From NCBI GenBank assembly GCA_028684915.1, contig JAQUEZ010000168.1, forward strand, positions 1-13,085: 13,085 nt of DNA, given 5' to 3'. Source of the DNA: Desulfobulbus sp. (GTDB lineage Bacteria; Desulfobacterota; Desulfobulbia; Desulfobulbales; Desulfobulbaceae). The notes under the pieces are model-generated. The model did not search any database. It saw only the letters and a list, made by a program, of their open reading frames with translations, and had not been told where the DNA came from. A program made the translations under genes and the position numbers. Positions 1 through 6,624 of the stretch are shown here, piece after piece; the first letter of the stretch is position 1; every line of letters begins with the position of its first letter.

Positions 1-38
1 CGCCTATCCTTGAGGGCTGTATAGTTGGTGGTGTTCAC
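1..38 (-). CDS. 5' end of an unidentified gene (partial)
   Basis: A GTG start at 38-36 is preceded by a strong Shine-Dalgarno (AAGGAGG, 7 nt spacing, about 46-52). The visible product begins M-N-T-T-N-Y-T-A-L-K-D-R and then leaves the window. Twelve codons are too few to recognise a family. The excellent ribosome binding site, and a palindrome 40-50 nt upstream that could be an operator, are the reasons for calling a gene. It reads in the same direction as ribD but is separated from it by about 680 bases holding a transposon remnant, so it is probably not part of the ribD transcript. Confidence 0.6.
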   Translation of the reverse strand, partial: MNTTNYTALKDR

Positions 39-75
39 GGTGGGGCCTCCTTGGTTGGTGTTCAAGTCGGCCACA

Positions 76-89
76 GTATGACATCATAC
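76..89. promoter_or_regulatory. 14-bp inverted repeat upstream of the left-edge gene
   Basis: GTATGA and TCATAC are perfect inverted arms around a 2-nt centre. On the minus strand the repeat contains TATGAT, a good -10-like hexamer, about 45 nt before the GTG start at 38. No convincing -35 box lies at the right distance. It could be an operator over a promoter for the left-edge gene. The call rests on symmetry and position only. Confidence 0.3.
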
Positions 90-119
90 GATACTGGCTA
101 AAAGATGCGGTTGTTTTGA

Positions 120-386
120 CGCTTACAGATGTTCAGCAATCAGATCAGGCTCTATTTTTCATCTTTGGCCTACGTTCTTGTCCAGGCGTTACGCCGACTT
201 GGCCTTGCCGGCACGGATATGTCAAAGGCTCAATGCGACACTATCAGGCTGAAATTGTTCAAGATTGGTGCGAGAATCCGGATAACGGTACGCAAAGTGT
301 GGATTTCCTTTGCAGAAGGATATCCGTACAAGGATATATTTGACCAAGTGCTGGATAATATAAATAAAATACCTATCAGGGTGTGA
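120..386 (+). pseudogene. C-terminal remnant of an IS1380-like transposase
   Basis: An open frame from just after a stop at 117-119 to TGA at 384-386 encodes about 88 residues. They resemble the C-terminal tail of IS1380-family DDE transposases: N-Q-I-R-L, then S-S-L-A-Y-V-L, Q-A-L-R-R-L-G-L-A-G-T, R-L-K-L-F-K-I-G-A-R-I-R, and V-R-K-V-W-I-S. The similarity is recalled by eye and not from a search. Full transposases of this family are over 400 residues with the catalytic acidic residues upstream; none of that is present. The frame is closed at once on the 5' side and the bases before it carry the start region of another gene on the opposite strand. The fragment cannot be active, and ATG 129 has no clear ribosome binding site. 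It is best read as decayed insertion sequence DNA downstream of ribD. Confidence 0.7.
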
Positions 387-640
387 CTGCCGGAAAAAGA
401 AGTTTGCAATTCAAGGGGAGAGGTGCGTCTTGTTTTCGGAAAATGCGCCGGATATTGACATGTGTTCATAATGTTGGTCGAGAAAATGCGTTTCCCCCCT
501 TAGTTCCTGTTCAATTGTACGAGGGGAGGAAAATTTTTCCACACCACACCAGTAAAAATTGGCACGGTAAACGGTTTGTGAGAAATGCGGGCTAACAGGG
601 GGGGAGCTATCAAGGGCTGCCCATTTCTGCAAAGGGCAAA
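387..640. other. Non-coding stretch after the transposase remnant
   Basis: Together with the terminator and the short tail beyond it, this makes about 337 bases without a recognisable gene before ribD ends at 724. Short open frames exist on both strands but none has a good ribosome binding site or a recognisable product. A perfect 13-bp inverted repeat, GGAAAA-T-TTTTCC, lies at about 529-541. G-rich and C-rich runs (about 495-500, 598-604) and small GGGC/GCCC inverted repeats (about 614-638) precede the terminator. The first part is plausibly the non-coding tail of the old insertion sequence; no terminal inverted repeat can be assigned because the other end is missing. Confidence 0.4.
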
Positions 641-641
641 G

Positions 642-683
642 GCCTGAAACACTCAATAAATTGAGTGTTTCAGGCTTTTTTTT
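642..683 (+). terminator. Strong rho-independent terminator (plus strand)
   Basis: A perfect 15-bp stem (642-656 with 661-675) closes on a TAAA loop and is followed by eight T residues at 676-683. The T run makes it a terminator for plus-strand transcription. On the minus strand, the direction of ribD, the hairpin is followed only by CCTTTGCCC, so it would stop ribD transcripts less well, though it may still serve as a convergent bidirectional terminator. Confidence 0.85.
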
Positions 684-723
684 ATCGACACCGCGACAGA
701 TTAGCGCTCATTCCATAGGTGCG

Positions 724-1824
724 CTATCGTGCAAGAAGGGCTCGGAGCAGAAAGTCATCCCCATTTTGCTCAAAGGTGATCCGACTCATGGGAGATTCGG
801 CCGGACGTTTGTCCAGAGCAAAACCGCGCAGAAGAGGCACTCCGTGATCACCGATGAAATACGGTGCGTAGTACAAACGAAGCTCATCTACCAATTTCTG
901 CCACCAAAATGCTCCGTGAATTGCGGCCCCACCTTCAACCAGGAGGGAGTTCAATTGCTGCGCCCCCAAAAAGGCCAGTAGTTGCTTCAAATCAGGCCGC
1001 CCATCGGCTGCGGGAGGCAAACGGTGGACAACCGCACCACTCTGCAATAAGGCCCGCTCACGTTCAACGTCAGCGTCATCAGCGCAAAAAATCCAGGTTT
1101 GAGCGCTCGAGTGCTGAGTCAGCATTTGAGCCCTAGGGGGCAGGCGCAACTGACTATCGAGCACTATCCGGAGTGGATCACGGGTATCGTCTTTTCCCTC
1201 CAGCCGAGTTGTAAGACTGGGGTCATCAATAAGCGCCGTGCCGACACCGACTAAAATAGCATCGACCTGATCTCGTAGCTGGTGCACAGAGTGGCTCGAG
1301 TCAGATCCGGTTATAGCGCCCCCCTTGCCTTGGCAAAAGGCGATTTTACCATCCAAGCTGAGACCGGCCTTAATAATCACCCAGGGTAAGCCGGTGCTGC
1401 TATGCTTGACAAAAGGGTTAATGAGATCCCGGCATTGCTCTTCAAGTACGCCACAGACAACCTCGACACCCTGCTCACGCAAAAAATCAGCCCCACCACC
1501 CACGACAGTGGGGTTGGGATCCATGGTACCGATGACCACTCGGGTTAGACCAGCTTTGAGAATGGCCTGGGTGCAGGGTGGAGTGCGACCGGTATGATTG
1601 CAGGGTTCGAGAGTCACATAGAGAGTGCCGCCTCCGGCTGCCTCACCGGCAGCATGAATGGCATTGACTTCGGCGTGGGCCGTGCCGGCTTTTTTATGAT
1701 AGCCTCGACCAACCACCTGGCCGCTATTAACAATAACTGCCCCGACCGCCGGATTGGGCGTAGTCCTCCCAAGGCCTTTCTCCGCCTCGTTGAGCGCAAG
1801 CCGCATGTATTGTTCGTGCTGCAA
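724..1824 (-). CDS. ribD: Bifunctional riboflavin biosynthesis deaminase/reductase RibD
   Basis: RibD carries out two successive steps of riboflavin synthesis in the cytoplasm: deamination of the pyrimidine ring and NADPH-dependent reduction of the ribose side chain. The N-terminal cytidine-deaminase-like domain shows T-P-N-P-A-V-G (22-28), H-A-E (50-52) with the proton-shuttling Glu52, and the P-C...P-P-C zinc site (Cys75, Cys84). The reductase domain starts near residue 145 (I-K-A-G-L-S-L-D-G-K) and includes V-E-G-G (about 298). I prefer the TTG start at 1824: a GAGGAG lies 9 nt upstream, the resulting start M-Q-H-E-Q-Y-M resembles known RibD N-termini, and 366 residues is the usual length. 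A longer TTG start at 1887, overlapping nrdR by 23 nt, and ATG 1806 are alternatives. ribD follows nrdR as a co-transcribed pair. The usual partners ribE, ribBA and ribH do not follow it. Confidence 0.95.
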   Translation of the reverse strand: MQHEQYMRLALNEAEKGLGRTTPNPAVGAVIVNSGQVVGRGYHKKAGTAHAEVNAIHAAGEAAGGGTLYVTLEPCNHTGRTPPCTQAILKAGLTRVVIGTMDPNPTVVGGGADFLREQGVEVVCGVLEEQCRDLINPFVKHSSTGLPWVIIKAGLSLDGKIAFCQGKGGAITGSDSSHSVHQLRDQVDAILVGVGTALIDDPSLTTRLEGKDDTRDPLRIVLDSQLRLPPRAQMLTQHSSAQTWIFCADDADVERERALLQSGAVVHRLPPAADGRPDLKQLLAFLGAQQLNSLLVEGGAAIHGAFWWQKLVDELRLYYAPYFIGDHGVPLLRGFALDKRPAESPMSRITFEQNGDDFLLRALLAR

Positions 1825-1864
1825 AAGAATCTGCTCCTCAATTGAGATAGGTTTACGAAACGGA

Positions 1865-2329
1865 TTAATGTTTCCCCTGTTCACCAAGGAAAGATTTCAG
1901 CTCCTCCATAAACTCATTCACATCCTTGAACTGCCGATAAACTGAGGCAAAACGAACATAAGCGACCTCGTCCAGGGAAGGCAGGTTTTCCATCACCCAT
2001 TCGCCAATCTGGCTGGTGGCGATTTCTTTCCCCCCAAAATCCTGAAGTTTTTGTTCTATGCCATCGACAAAGGCGTCTATGTCGGTCATACTGACAGGCA
2101 ATTTCTCACAGGCTTTTTCCAGACCCGCTACAATCTTGCCACGATCCCAGCCCTCGCGACGTCCGTCCTTTTTGATCAGCATCGGCAGCATCAACTCAAT
2201 CCGCTCGTAGGTAGTGAACCTTCGACTGCAACTATCACATTCACGGCGGCGGCGGGTGATGGTTTTATCCTTATTAATTCGTGAGTCAATAACGCGACTG
2301 TCCAAATGGCCGCAATAGGGGCATTTCAT
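1865..2329 (-). CDS. nrdR: Transcriptional repressor NrdR
   Basis: NrdR is the nucleotide-sensing repressor of ribonucleotide reductase genes. The 154-residue product has the usual family length. An N-terminal zinc ribbon uses Cys3, Cys6, Cys31 and Cys34 (C-P-Y-C and C-D-S-C), with the R-R-R-R-E-C and R-R-F-T-T-Y-E-R stretches typical of the DNA-binding part. An ATP-cone follows (about 49-139: L-I-K-K-D-G-R-R-E, then [14 protein letters not shown]). The ATG at 2329 has no Shine-Dalgarno, and a promoter-like pair ends only a few bases upstream, so the mRNA may be leaderless or nearly so. No NrdR-box pair was seen in the upstream gap, so autoregulation is not supported here. Its nearest partner is ribD, whose preferred start lies 40 nt beyond the nrdR stop. 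Confidence 0.96.
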   Translation of the reverse strand: MKCPYCGHLDSRVIDSRINKDKTITRRRRECDSCSRRFTTYERIELMLPMLIKKDGRREGWDRGKIVAGLEKACEKLPVSMTDIDAFVDGIEQKLQDFGGKEIATSQIGEWVMENLPSLDEVAYVRFASVYRQFKDVNEFMEELKSFLGEQGKH

Positions 2330-2335
2330 AATCTA

Positions 2336-2363
2336 TTTATATGAAAAATTAGGTTTTAATCAA
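2336..2363 (-). promoter_or_regulatory. Candidate sigma-70-type promoter of nrdR-ribD
   Basis: On the minus strand TTGATT (2363-2358) and TATAAA (2341-2336) are 16 nt apart. A start site 6-8 nt below the -10 box would fall at or next to the nrdR ATG at 2329. Terminator 2575-2611 lies upstream, so nrdR-ribD needs its own promoter in this gap. Confidence 0.45.
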
Positions 2364-2574
2364 ACGAGTTGGATGCGTGAAGCGTAAAAAAACAGCAAAT
2401 CGTCCGTCCCAAACTGTCGTTCACGTAAAAACTCTAAATAACGCTGTTCCGAGTTAAGATCCACGCTGTATCCACAACCCGCAAATTACTGATCTTTGGT
2501 TTTTCACGAACCGATCCGATGAGATAACAAAAACCATCCAAGTTGTTTTCATCTATGCCGACCAACCGTTAAAC
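2364..2574. other. Gap between rpiB terminator and nrdR promoter
   Basis: The whole rpiB-nrdR gap is 307 bases. Besides the terminator and the nrdR promoter it holds no recognisable gene. Two short minus-strand frames read like protein: 2434-2565 (43 residues from a TTG) and 2360-2464 (34 residues from a GTG), in different frames and overlapping by 31 nt. Neither has a Shine-Dalgarno. They may be chance, or the two halves of a frameshifted small gene. Confidence 0.3.
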
Positions 2575-2611
2575 AAAAAAACCGGTAGCTTTTGCAAAAG
2601 CGTACCGGTTT
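2575..2611 (-). terminator. Rho-independent terminator after rpiB
   Basis: On the minus strand the arms AAACCGGTA and TACCGGTTT enclose an inner palindrome built on GCTTTT/AAAAGC, with a single unpaired base, and the hairpin runs into a T tract (A2575-A2581 on the plus strand). It lies 26 nt below the rpiB stop and closes the fatty acid cluster. Confidence 0.88.
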
Positions 2612-2636
2612 ATATTGTTTACTTCTGCGCGGATGG

Positions 2637-3062
2637 TTACCCCATCATCGCTATCCTGCGAAGATGGCGTCCACCGGCAAATTCAGTTTTCAGCCACACC
2701 CGAACAACATCCAAGGCGACGGAAACGCCAAGCACGCGGGCGCCAAGGCAAAGGACATTGGCATCATTGTGCTCACGACTCATCCGTGCCGTCACTGCCT
2801 CATGGCAGAGCGCGGCTCGAATTTGACGATGGCGGTTTGCAGCAATAGACATACCTATACCGGTGCCACAAATAAGAATGCCCCGATCACTGTGCCCATC
2901 GACGACGGCACGGCATACCTTGTCGGCAAAATCCGGGTAATCAACTGACTGATCGGAAAAACAGCCGACGTCATTCACCGCATGACCGACCTGCTCAAGC
3001 AAGAGACCAATCTCTTTTTTGAGTTCCAATCCGCCGTGATCGCATCCAAGAGCTATATTCAT
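2637..3062 (-). CDS. rpiB: Ribose-5-phosphate isomerase B
   Basis: RpiB interconverts ribose 5-phosphate and ribulose 5-phosphate in the non-oxidative pentose phosphate pathway. The 141-residue product matches the LacAB/RpiB family in length and motifs: G-C-D-H-G-G (6-11), D-V-G (31-33), the phosphate-binding stretch G-I-L-I-C-G-T-G-I-G-M-S with the family's active-site Cys in C-G-T-G, the A-L-C-H-E segment, R-E-H-N-D-A-N-V-L-C-L-G, and a C-terminal H-L-R-R-I. The ATG at 3062 has AGGAAGG about 7 nt upstream and lies 24 nt after the fabF stop, so it is the last gene of the cluster. fabF-rpiB adjacency is recalled from other Desulfobacterota and Geobacter-like genomes, so its presence here fits normal gene order. 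Confidence 0.95.
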   Translation of the reverse strand: MNIALGCDHGGLELKKEIGLLLEQVGHAVNDVGCFSDQSVDYPDFADKVCRAVVDGHSDRGILICGTGIGMSIAANRHRQIRAALCHEAVTARMSREHNDANVLCLGARVLGVSVALDVVRVWLKTEFAGGRHLRRIAMMG

Positions 3063-3086
3063 CCTTAAACCTTCCTGATGGGGGGA

Positions 3087-4325
3087 TTAGGCAAACCGAC
3101 GGAAAACAACGACGCCGTTGGTGCCGCCAAAACCAAAGGAGTTGGACATTGCCGTCTGGATTTTTGCCTCACGAGCGGTCAGCGGCACATAGTCAAGATC
3201 ACAGTCAGGATCAGCATTATGAAGATTTGCTGTCGGCGGAATAATGCCATTATGCAGGCTCAAGGCGGTAAATGCGGCCTCGATTCCACCAGCGGCTCCA
3301 AGCATATGACCGGTCATTGATTTAGTCGAGCTGATCATCAACTTGTAGGCATGCTCGCCAAACACGGCTTTGATCGCCTGGGTTTCACATTTATCATTGA
3401 GCGGCGTAGAGGTTCCGTGTGCGTTGATATAATCAATATCACTCGGATTCAAGCCGGCATCGCGCAGGGCAGCGGCCATACAGCGGGCCGCGCCCTCACC
3501 GTCTTCGGGCGGGGCTGCGATGTGGTAGGCATCACTGCTCTGACCATAACCGATAATCTCAGCGTAGATCGTAGCTCCACGCTTTTGGGCTGACTCCAGT
3601 TCTTCGAGAATCATCATCCCCGATCCTTCGGAGATAACGAAACCATCGCGGTCGCGATCAAAGGGGCGAGAGGCCGTAGTGGGATCATCGTTGCGGGTGG
3701 AAAGAGCCTTCATGGCGCTGAATCCGCCGACGGCCAACGGACAGATCACCGACTCAGTACCGCCGGTAATGGCTATGTCACAATCGCCGTAGACAATATG
3801 ACGATAGGCCTCACCAACCGCATGGGTGCCAGCGGCGCAGGCTGTCGTCTGGGAAAGGTTGGGCCCCTTGCAGCCAATGCGCATCGAAATATGCCCTGAA
3901 GGCATATTGGGGATCACCCGAGGAATGAAGAATGGAGTAATTTTGCGAGGTCCTTTCTTTTGCAAAACGCTGTGATACTCTTCAATGGTGGGGAGCCCTC
4001 CCATGCCGCAGCCGGTAATAACTCCCACCCGATCAACATTATCTTCGGTGATCGACAGGCCGCTGCTTTTCCAGGCTATATCAGCTGCAGCAACCGCATA
4101 CTGAACAAAGGCATCCAGATTTTTTGCCTGTTTTTTCTCAAACCACAATTCAGGATTAAAACCCTTCACTTCAGCGGCGATCTGCGAGGCATGCTCAGAG
4201 GCATCAAAGCGGGTGATAGGCCCAATCCCGCTCTTGCCGTTGATCAATGCGTTCCACGTCTCCTGGGTACCAATCCCCAAAGGCGTGACCAAGCCGATTC
4301 CGGTAACAACGACCCGTCGTTTCAC
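3087..4325 (-). CDS. fabF: 3-oxoacyl-ACP synthase II (KASII)
   Basis: FabF extends acyl-ACP by two carbons through decarboxylative condensation with malonyl-ACP in the cytoplasmic type II system. At 412 residues it has the standard length. The thiolase-fold catalytic residues are all visible: Cys163 in T-T-A-C-A-A-G-T-H, His303 in [11 protein letters not shown], and Lys335 and His340 in S-T-K-S-M-T-G-H. The glycine-rich end N-S-F-G-F-G-G-T-N is also present. Translation starts at a GTG (4325) with GAGG 7 nt upstream, 14 nt after the acpP stop, so acpP and fabF are almost certainly co-translated. No mutation or truncation is seen. FabF rather than FabB is supported by the cluster position beside acpP. 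Confidence 0.97.
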   Translation of the reverse strand: MKRRVVVTGIGLVTPLGIGTQETWNALINGKSGIGPITRFDASEHASQIAAEVKGFNPELWFEKKQAKNLDAFVQYAVAAADIAWKSSGLSITEDNVDRVGVITGCGMGGLPTIEEYHSVLQKKGPRKITPFFIPRVIPNMPSGHISMRIGCKGPNLSQTTACAAGTHAVGEAYRHIVYGDCDIAITGGTESVICPLAVGGFSAMKALSTRNDDPTTASRPFDRDRDGFVISEGSGMMILEELESAQKRGATIYAEIIGYGQSSDAYHIAAPPEDGEGAARCMAAALRDAGLNPSDIDYINAHGTSTPLNDKCETQAIKAVFGEHAYKLMISSTKSMTGHMLGAAGGIEAAFTALSLHNGIIPPTANLHNADPDCDLDYVPLTAREAKIQTAMSNSFGFGGTNGVVVFRRFA

Positions 4326-4339
4326 TCTACTGCCTCGTC

Positions 4340-4573
4340 TTAGCCTTGAATTTTGGCCACGAAATCGATGGCATTCTGTACAGTCACAATTTTCTCGGCC
4401 TCTTCGTCAGGAATTTCTACATCGAATTCCTCTTCCATGGCCATGATCAACTCTACCAGGTCCAAAGAATCTGCACCAAGATCGTCGACAAAGGATGCAC
4501 CAGAAACGACTTTGTCACGATCAACACTGAGTTGCTCGACAATAATGTCAATCATTTTATCTTCTACAGCCAT
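4340..4573 (-). CDS. acpP: Acyl carrier protein
   Basis: AcpP carries growing acyl chains on a 4'-phosphopantetheine arm. The product is 77 acidic residues, with the attachment site Ser36 in [10 protein letters not shown] and a helix after it rich in Glu/Asp ([14 protein letters not shown]), the surface recognised by fatty acid enzymes. The ATG at 4573 is preferred over an in-frame ATG 15 nt upstream because GAGGAG lies 7 nt before it and the protein then starts M-A-V-E-D-K at normal length. A 77-nt gap from fabG, larger than most gaps here, could hold an internal promoter, but no convincing pair of boxes is seen. Confidence 0.97.
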   Translation of the reverse strand: MAVEDKMIDIIVEQLSVDRDKVVSGASFVDDLGADSLDLVELIMAMEEEFDVEIPDEEAEKIVTVQNAIDFVAKIQG

Positions 4574-4650
4574 TGTTATTCTCCTCAAAATAGTTTTGTA
4601 GTTGTTGTGTTAAATCAATGCCTGGATGTAATTATCCACGACATGTAGTA

Positions 4651-5400
4651 TCAGTGGCCCATGTACATACCGCCATTGATATGCAGCGTCTGACCAGTAA
4701 TGTAATTACTGTCAGAAGATGCCAGGAAAGACACTGCCCCGGCTACATCTTCCGGGGTGCCGAGAGTACCCATAGGTATCTGTGCTTTCAGCGCGTCCTG
4801 TACATCTTCGGTGAGGCCGTCGGTCATATCGGTGACGATATACCCCGGAGCAACGCAGTTAATGGTGATATTCCGCCCTGCAAGCTCCCTCGCCATGGAT
4901 TTGGTCAATCCCACCAGACCGGCCTTGGCAGCCCCATAATTTACTTGGCCGCTGTTGCCGACAAATCCAACCACCGACGAGACGTTTATGATTCTTCCCC
5001 ACCGTTTTTTCATCATGGTGCGCATAACTGCCTTGCTGCAGAGATACGCCCCTTTCAGATTGGTATCAAGCACGCTGTCCCAATCGTCTTCTTTCATGCG
5101 TGCCATCAAGCCATCACGGGTAATACCCGCGTTATTGACCAGAATATCGATCTGGCCATGTGTCGAAATAATCTCTTTTATATTTTCCTGCACCGCATTG
5201 GCATCGGCGACGTCAAAACGTACGGTAAAACCCTTGCCGCCCGCGGCCTCGATCTGCGCCAGAGTTTCCTCTGCTGCTGTAGGATTAGAGACATAATTAA
5301 TACCAACAAGAGCCCCCATAGAGGCTAAGCGTTGGCAGATAGCGCGCCCTATGCCACGGCTACCACCGGTCACCAGGGCAACCATCTTATCGAGCATCAT
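4651..5400 (-). CDS. fabG: 3-oxoacyl-ACP reductase
   Basis: FabG reduces 3-oxoacyl-ACP to 3-hydroxyacyl-ACP with NADPH, the first reduction of each elongation cycle. The 249-residue short-chain dehydrogenase shows the dinucleotide motif T-G-G-S-R-G-I-G (11-18), N-N-A-G (89-92), and the tetrad Asn114, Ser142, Tyr155 and Lys159 (Y-G-A-A-K). The N-terminal G-S-R suits NADP. Its ATG at 5400 overlaps the etfA stop (ATGA), and a near-perfect Shine-Dalgarno (AGGAGGTGA) is embedded in the last codons of etfA. A second ATG directly follows and could also be used. This overlap physically couples the redox module to the fatty acid genes. Confidence 0.96.
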   Translation of the reverse strand: MMLDKMVALVTGGSRGIGRAICQRLASMGALVGINYVSNPTAAEETLAQIEAAGGKGFTVRFDVADANAVQENIKEIISTHGQIDILVNNAGITRDGLMARMKEDDWDSVLDTNLKGAYLCSKAVMRTMMKKRWGRIINVSSVVGFVGNSGQVNYGAAKAGLVGLTKSMARELAGRNITINCVAPGYIVTDMTDGLTEDVQDALKAQIPMGTLGTPEDVAGAVSFLASSDSNYITGQTLHINGGMYMGH

Positions 5401-6587
5401 TTTTTCACCTCCTGCAATCTCTGGATCAGATGCGGCACAACCTCATAGAGGTCGCCGACGATGCCATAGGTGGCAATATCAAAAATAGGTGCATCTTTAT
5501 CGCGGTTAATGGCCACAACTATCTCGGCCGATTGCATACCAACAGCGTGCTGCACTGCTCCGGAAATACCACAAGCGATATAGAGCTTGGGGTTTACCGT
5601 TTTGCCGGTTTGCCCGACCTGGTGGGGATAAGGTATCCACCCGGCGTCTACAGCTGCCCTGGAAGCAGCCACCGTGCCGTTCAACTCATCCGCCAACTCA
5701 CGCAAGTGGGTAAATCGTTTGGCTGAGTCAAGCCCGCGGCCACCGGCAACCAATGCTTCGACTTCCTGTATATTGACTTGGTCCTCTGTATTGACCACAG
5801 TTTCTACAACCTGAAGCCGTGATTGCAGCAAATCTTCTGGGAGAGCAAGCGTTACGATCTCACCCTTTCGGGATGGATCTGGGATTGCGGGGGCCATCAC
5901 CTTGGGACGAACCGTCGCCATCTGCGGCCGGGTGTTAGGGCATTCGATGGTGGCCATGATATTGCCCCCAAAAGCCGGGCGTGTCTGCAAAAGCATGCCG
6001 TCGGATTCACGGATATCGAGTCGGGTACAATCGGCAGTCAAACCAGCATTGATGGCAGTCGCCACGTAAGGGATAACCGAACGCCCAATGGCGGTTGCGC
6101 CGGCTAGCACCACTTCGGGCTTGTACTCCCCAATAACCTGAGCCAGTATGGCCGCATAAATATCTTCGCGAAACTGCTCCAGTTCAACATGCTCGCCTAA
6201 GAAAACCCTATCGGCTCCTGCGACGATAAGTTCACTTCCGTAATGTTGTACTGCACCACCAAGAAGGATGACGCTTAAGGAAACACCACGTTGATCGGCG
6301 AGTTTTCGCCCAATTCCAAGCAATTCAAAGCTGACAGGTGCAACCTTACCATGACGATACTCGGCAAAAACGAGAATGCCCTGGTAATCCTGGAGATCGT
6401 CTTGGGTACGCTTTTCCGCTATTTCAATGCGCAGGGCATCTACCGGGCAATTTTCAACACAAGCTCCGCAAAGGGTACAGGATTCATTCACTACAGCGCA
6501 GGCGCCTTGAACACTGATAGCTCCAAAAGCACAGCTGCCTTCACAAATTCCACAGGCTGTACATTGCTCACAATCGATAATCAGCAT
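5397..6587 (-). CDS. etfA: Electron transfer flavoprotein alpha subunit with N-terminal 2[4Fe-4S] ferredoxin domain
   Basis: This 396-residue protein is longer than the usual EtfA of about 310-330 because of an N-terminal ferredoxin domain. One cluster motif is Cys9, 12, 15, 19 and the second Cys37, 40, 43 and 47 followed by Pro; Cys6 and Cys30 are extra. The alpha domain follows from about 70 (F-G-G-N-I at 206; T-R-P-Q-M-A-T-V-R-P at 219). The C-terminal FAD domain shows G-G-R-G (282), the A-A-S-R-A-A-V-D-A-G-W stretch (307), P-H-Q-V-G-Q-T-G-K-T-V (321), A-C-G-I-S-G-A-V-Q-H (338) and N-R-D-K-D-A-P-I-F-D (361). Known ferredoxin-fused alpha subunits include CarE of the caffeyl-CoA reductase complex. 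The ATG at 6587 makes the protein begin just before the first Cys motif but has no Shine-Dalgarno. The frame stays open upstream to 6725, overlapping etfB, without a better start. Its partner is the adjacent etfB, and the likely client is the acyl-CoA dehydrogenase. Confidence 0.93.
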   Translation of the reverse strand: MLIIDCEQCTACGICEGSCAFGAISVQGACAVVNESCTLCGACVENCPVDALRIEIAEKRTQDDLQDYQGILVFAEYRHGKVAPVSFELLGIGRKLADQRGVSLSVILLGGAVQHYGSELIVAGADRVFLGEHVELEQFREDIYAAILAQVIGEYKPEVVLAGATAIGRSVIPYVATAINAGLTADCTRLDIRESDGMLLQTRPAFGGNIMATIECPNTRPQMATVRPKVMAPAIPDPSRKGEIVTLALPEDLLQSRLQVVETVVNTEDQVNIQEVEALVAGGRGLDSAKRFTHLRELADELNGTVAASRAAVDAGWIPYPHQVGQTGKTVNPKLYIACGISGAVQHAVGMQSAEIVVAINRDKDAPIFDIATYGIVGDLYEVVPHLIQRLQEVKK

Positions 6588-6624
6588 AGGGAGGTTTCCG
6601 GTTGATCGGGTAAAATGTTCAGGT

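Noticed and set aside
383..595. 70-codon plus-strand frame after the transposase remnant
   Set aside because: The GTG start overlaps the stop of the remnant, no ribosome binding site is seen, and the product is not recognisable.
4574..4650. Internal promoter before acpP
   Set aside because: A TTGATT is present on the minus strand, but no -10-like hexamer lies 16-18 nt below it. The gap was left unannotated.
4618..5328. Long open frame of 236 codons on the plus strand
   Set aside because: It is antisense to fabG, which has a full set of catalytic motifs and a strong ribosome binding site. The antisense product resembles nothing known.
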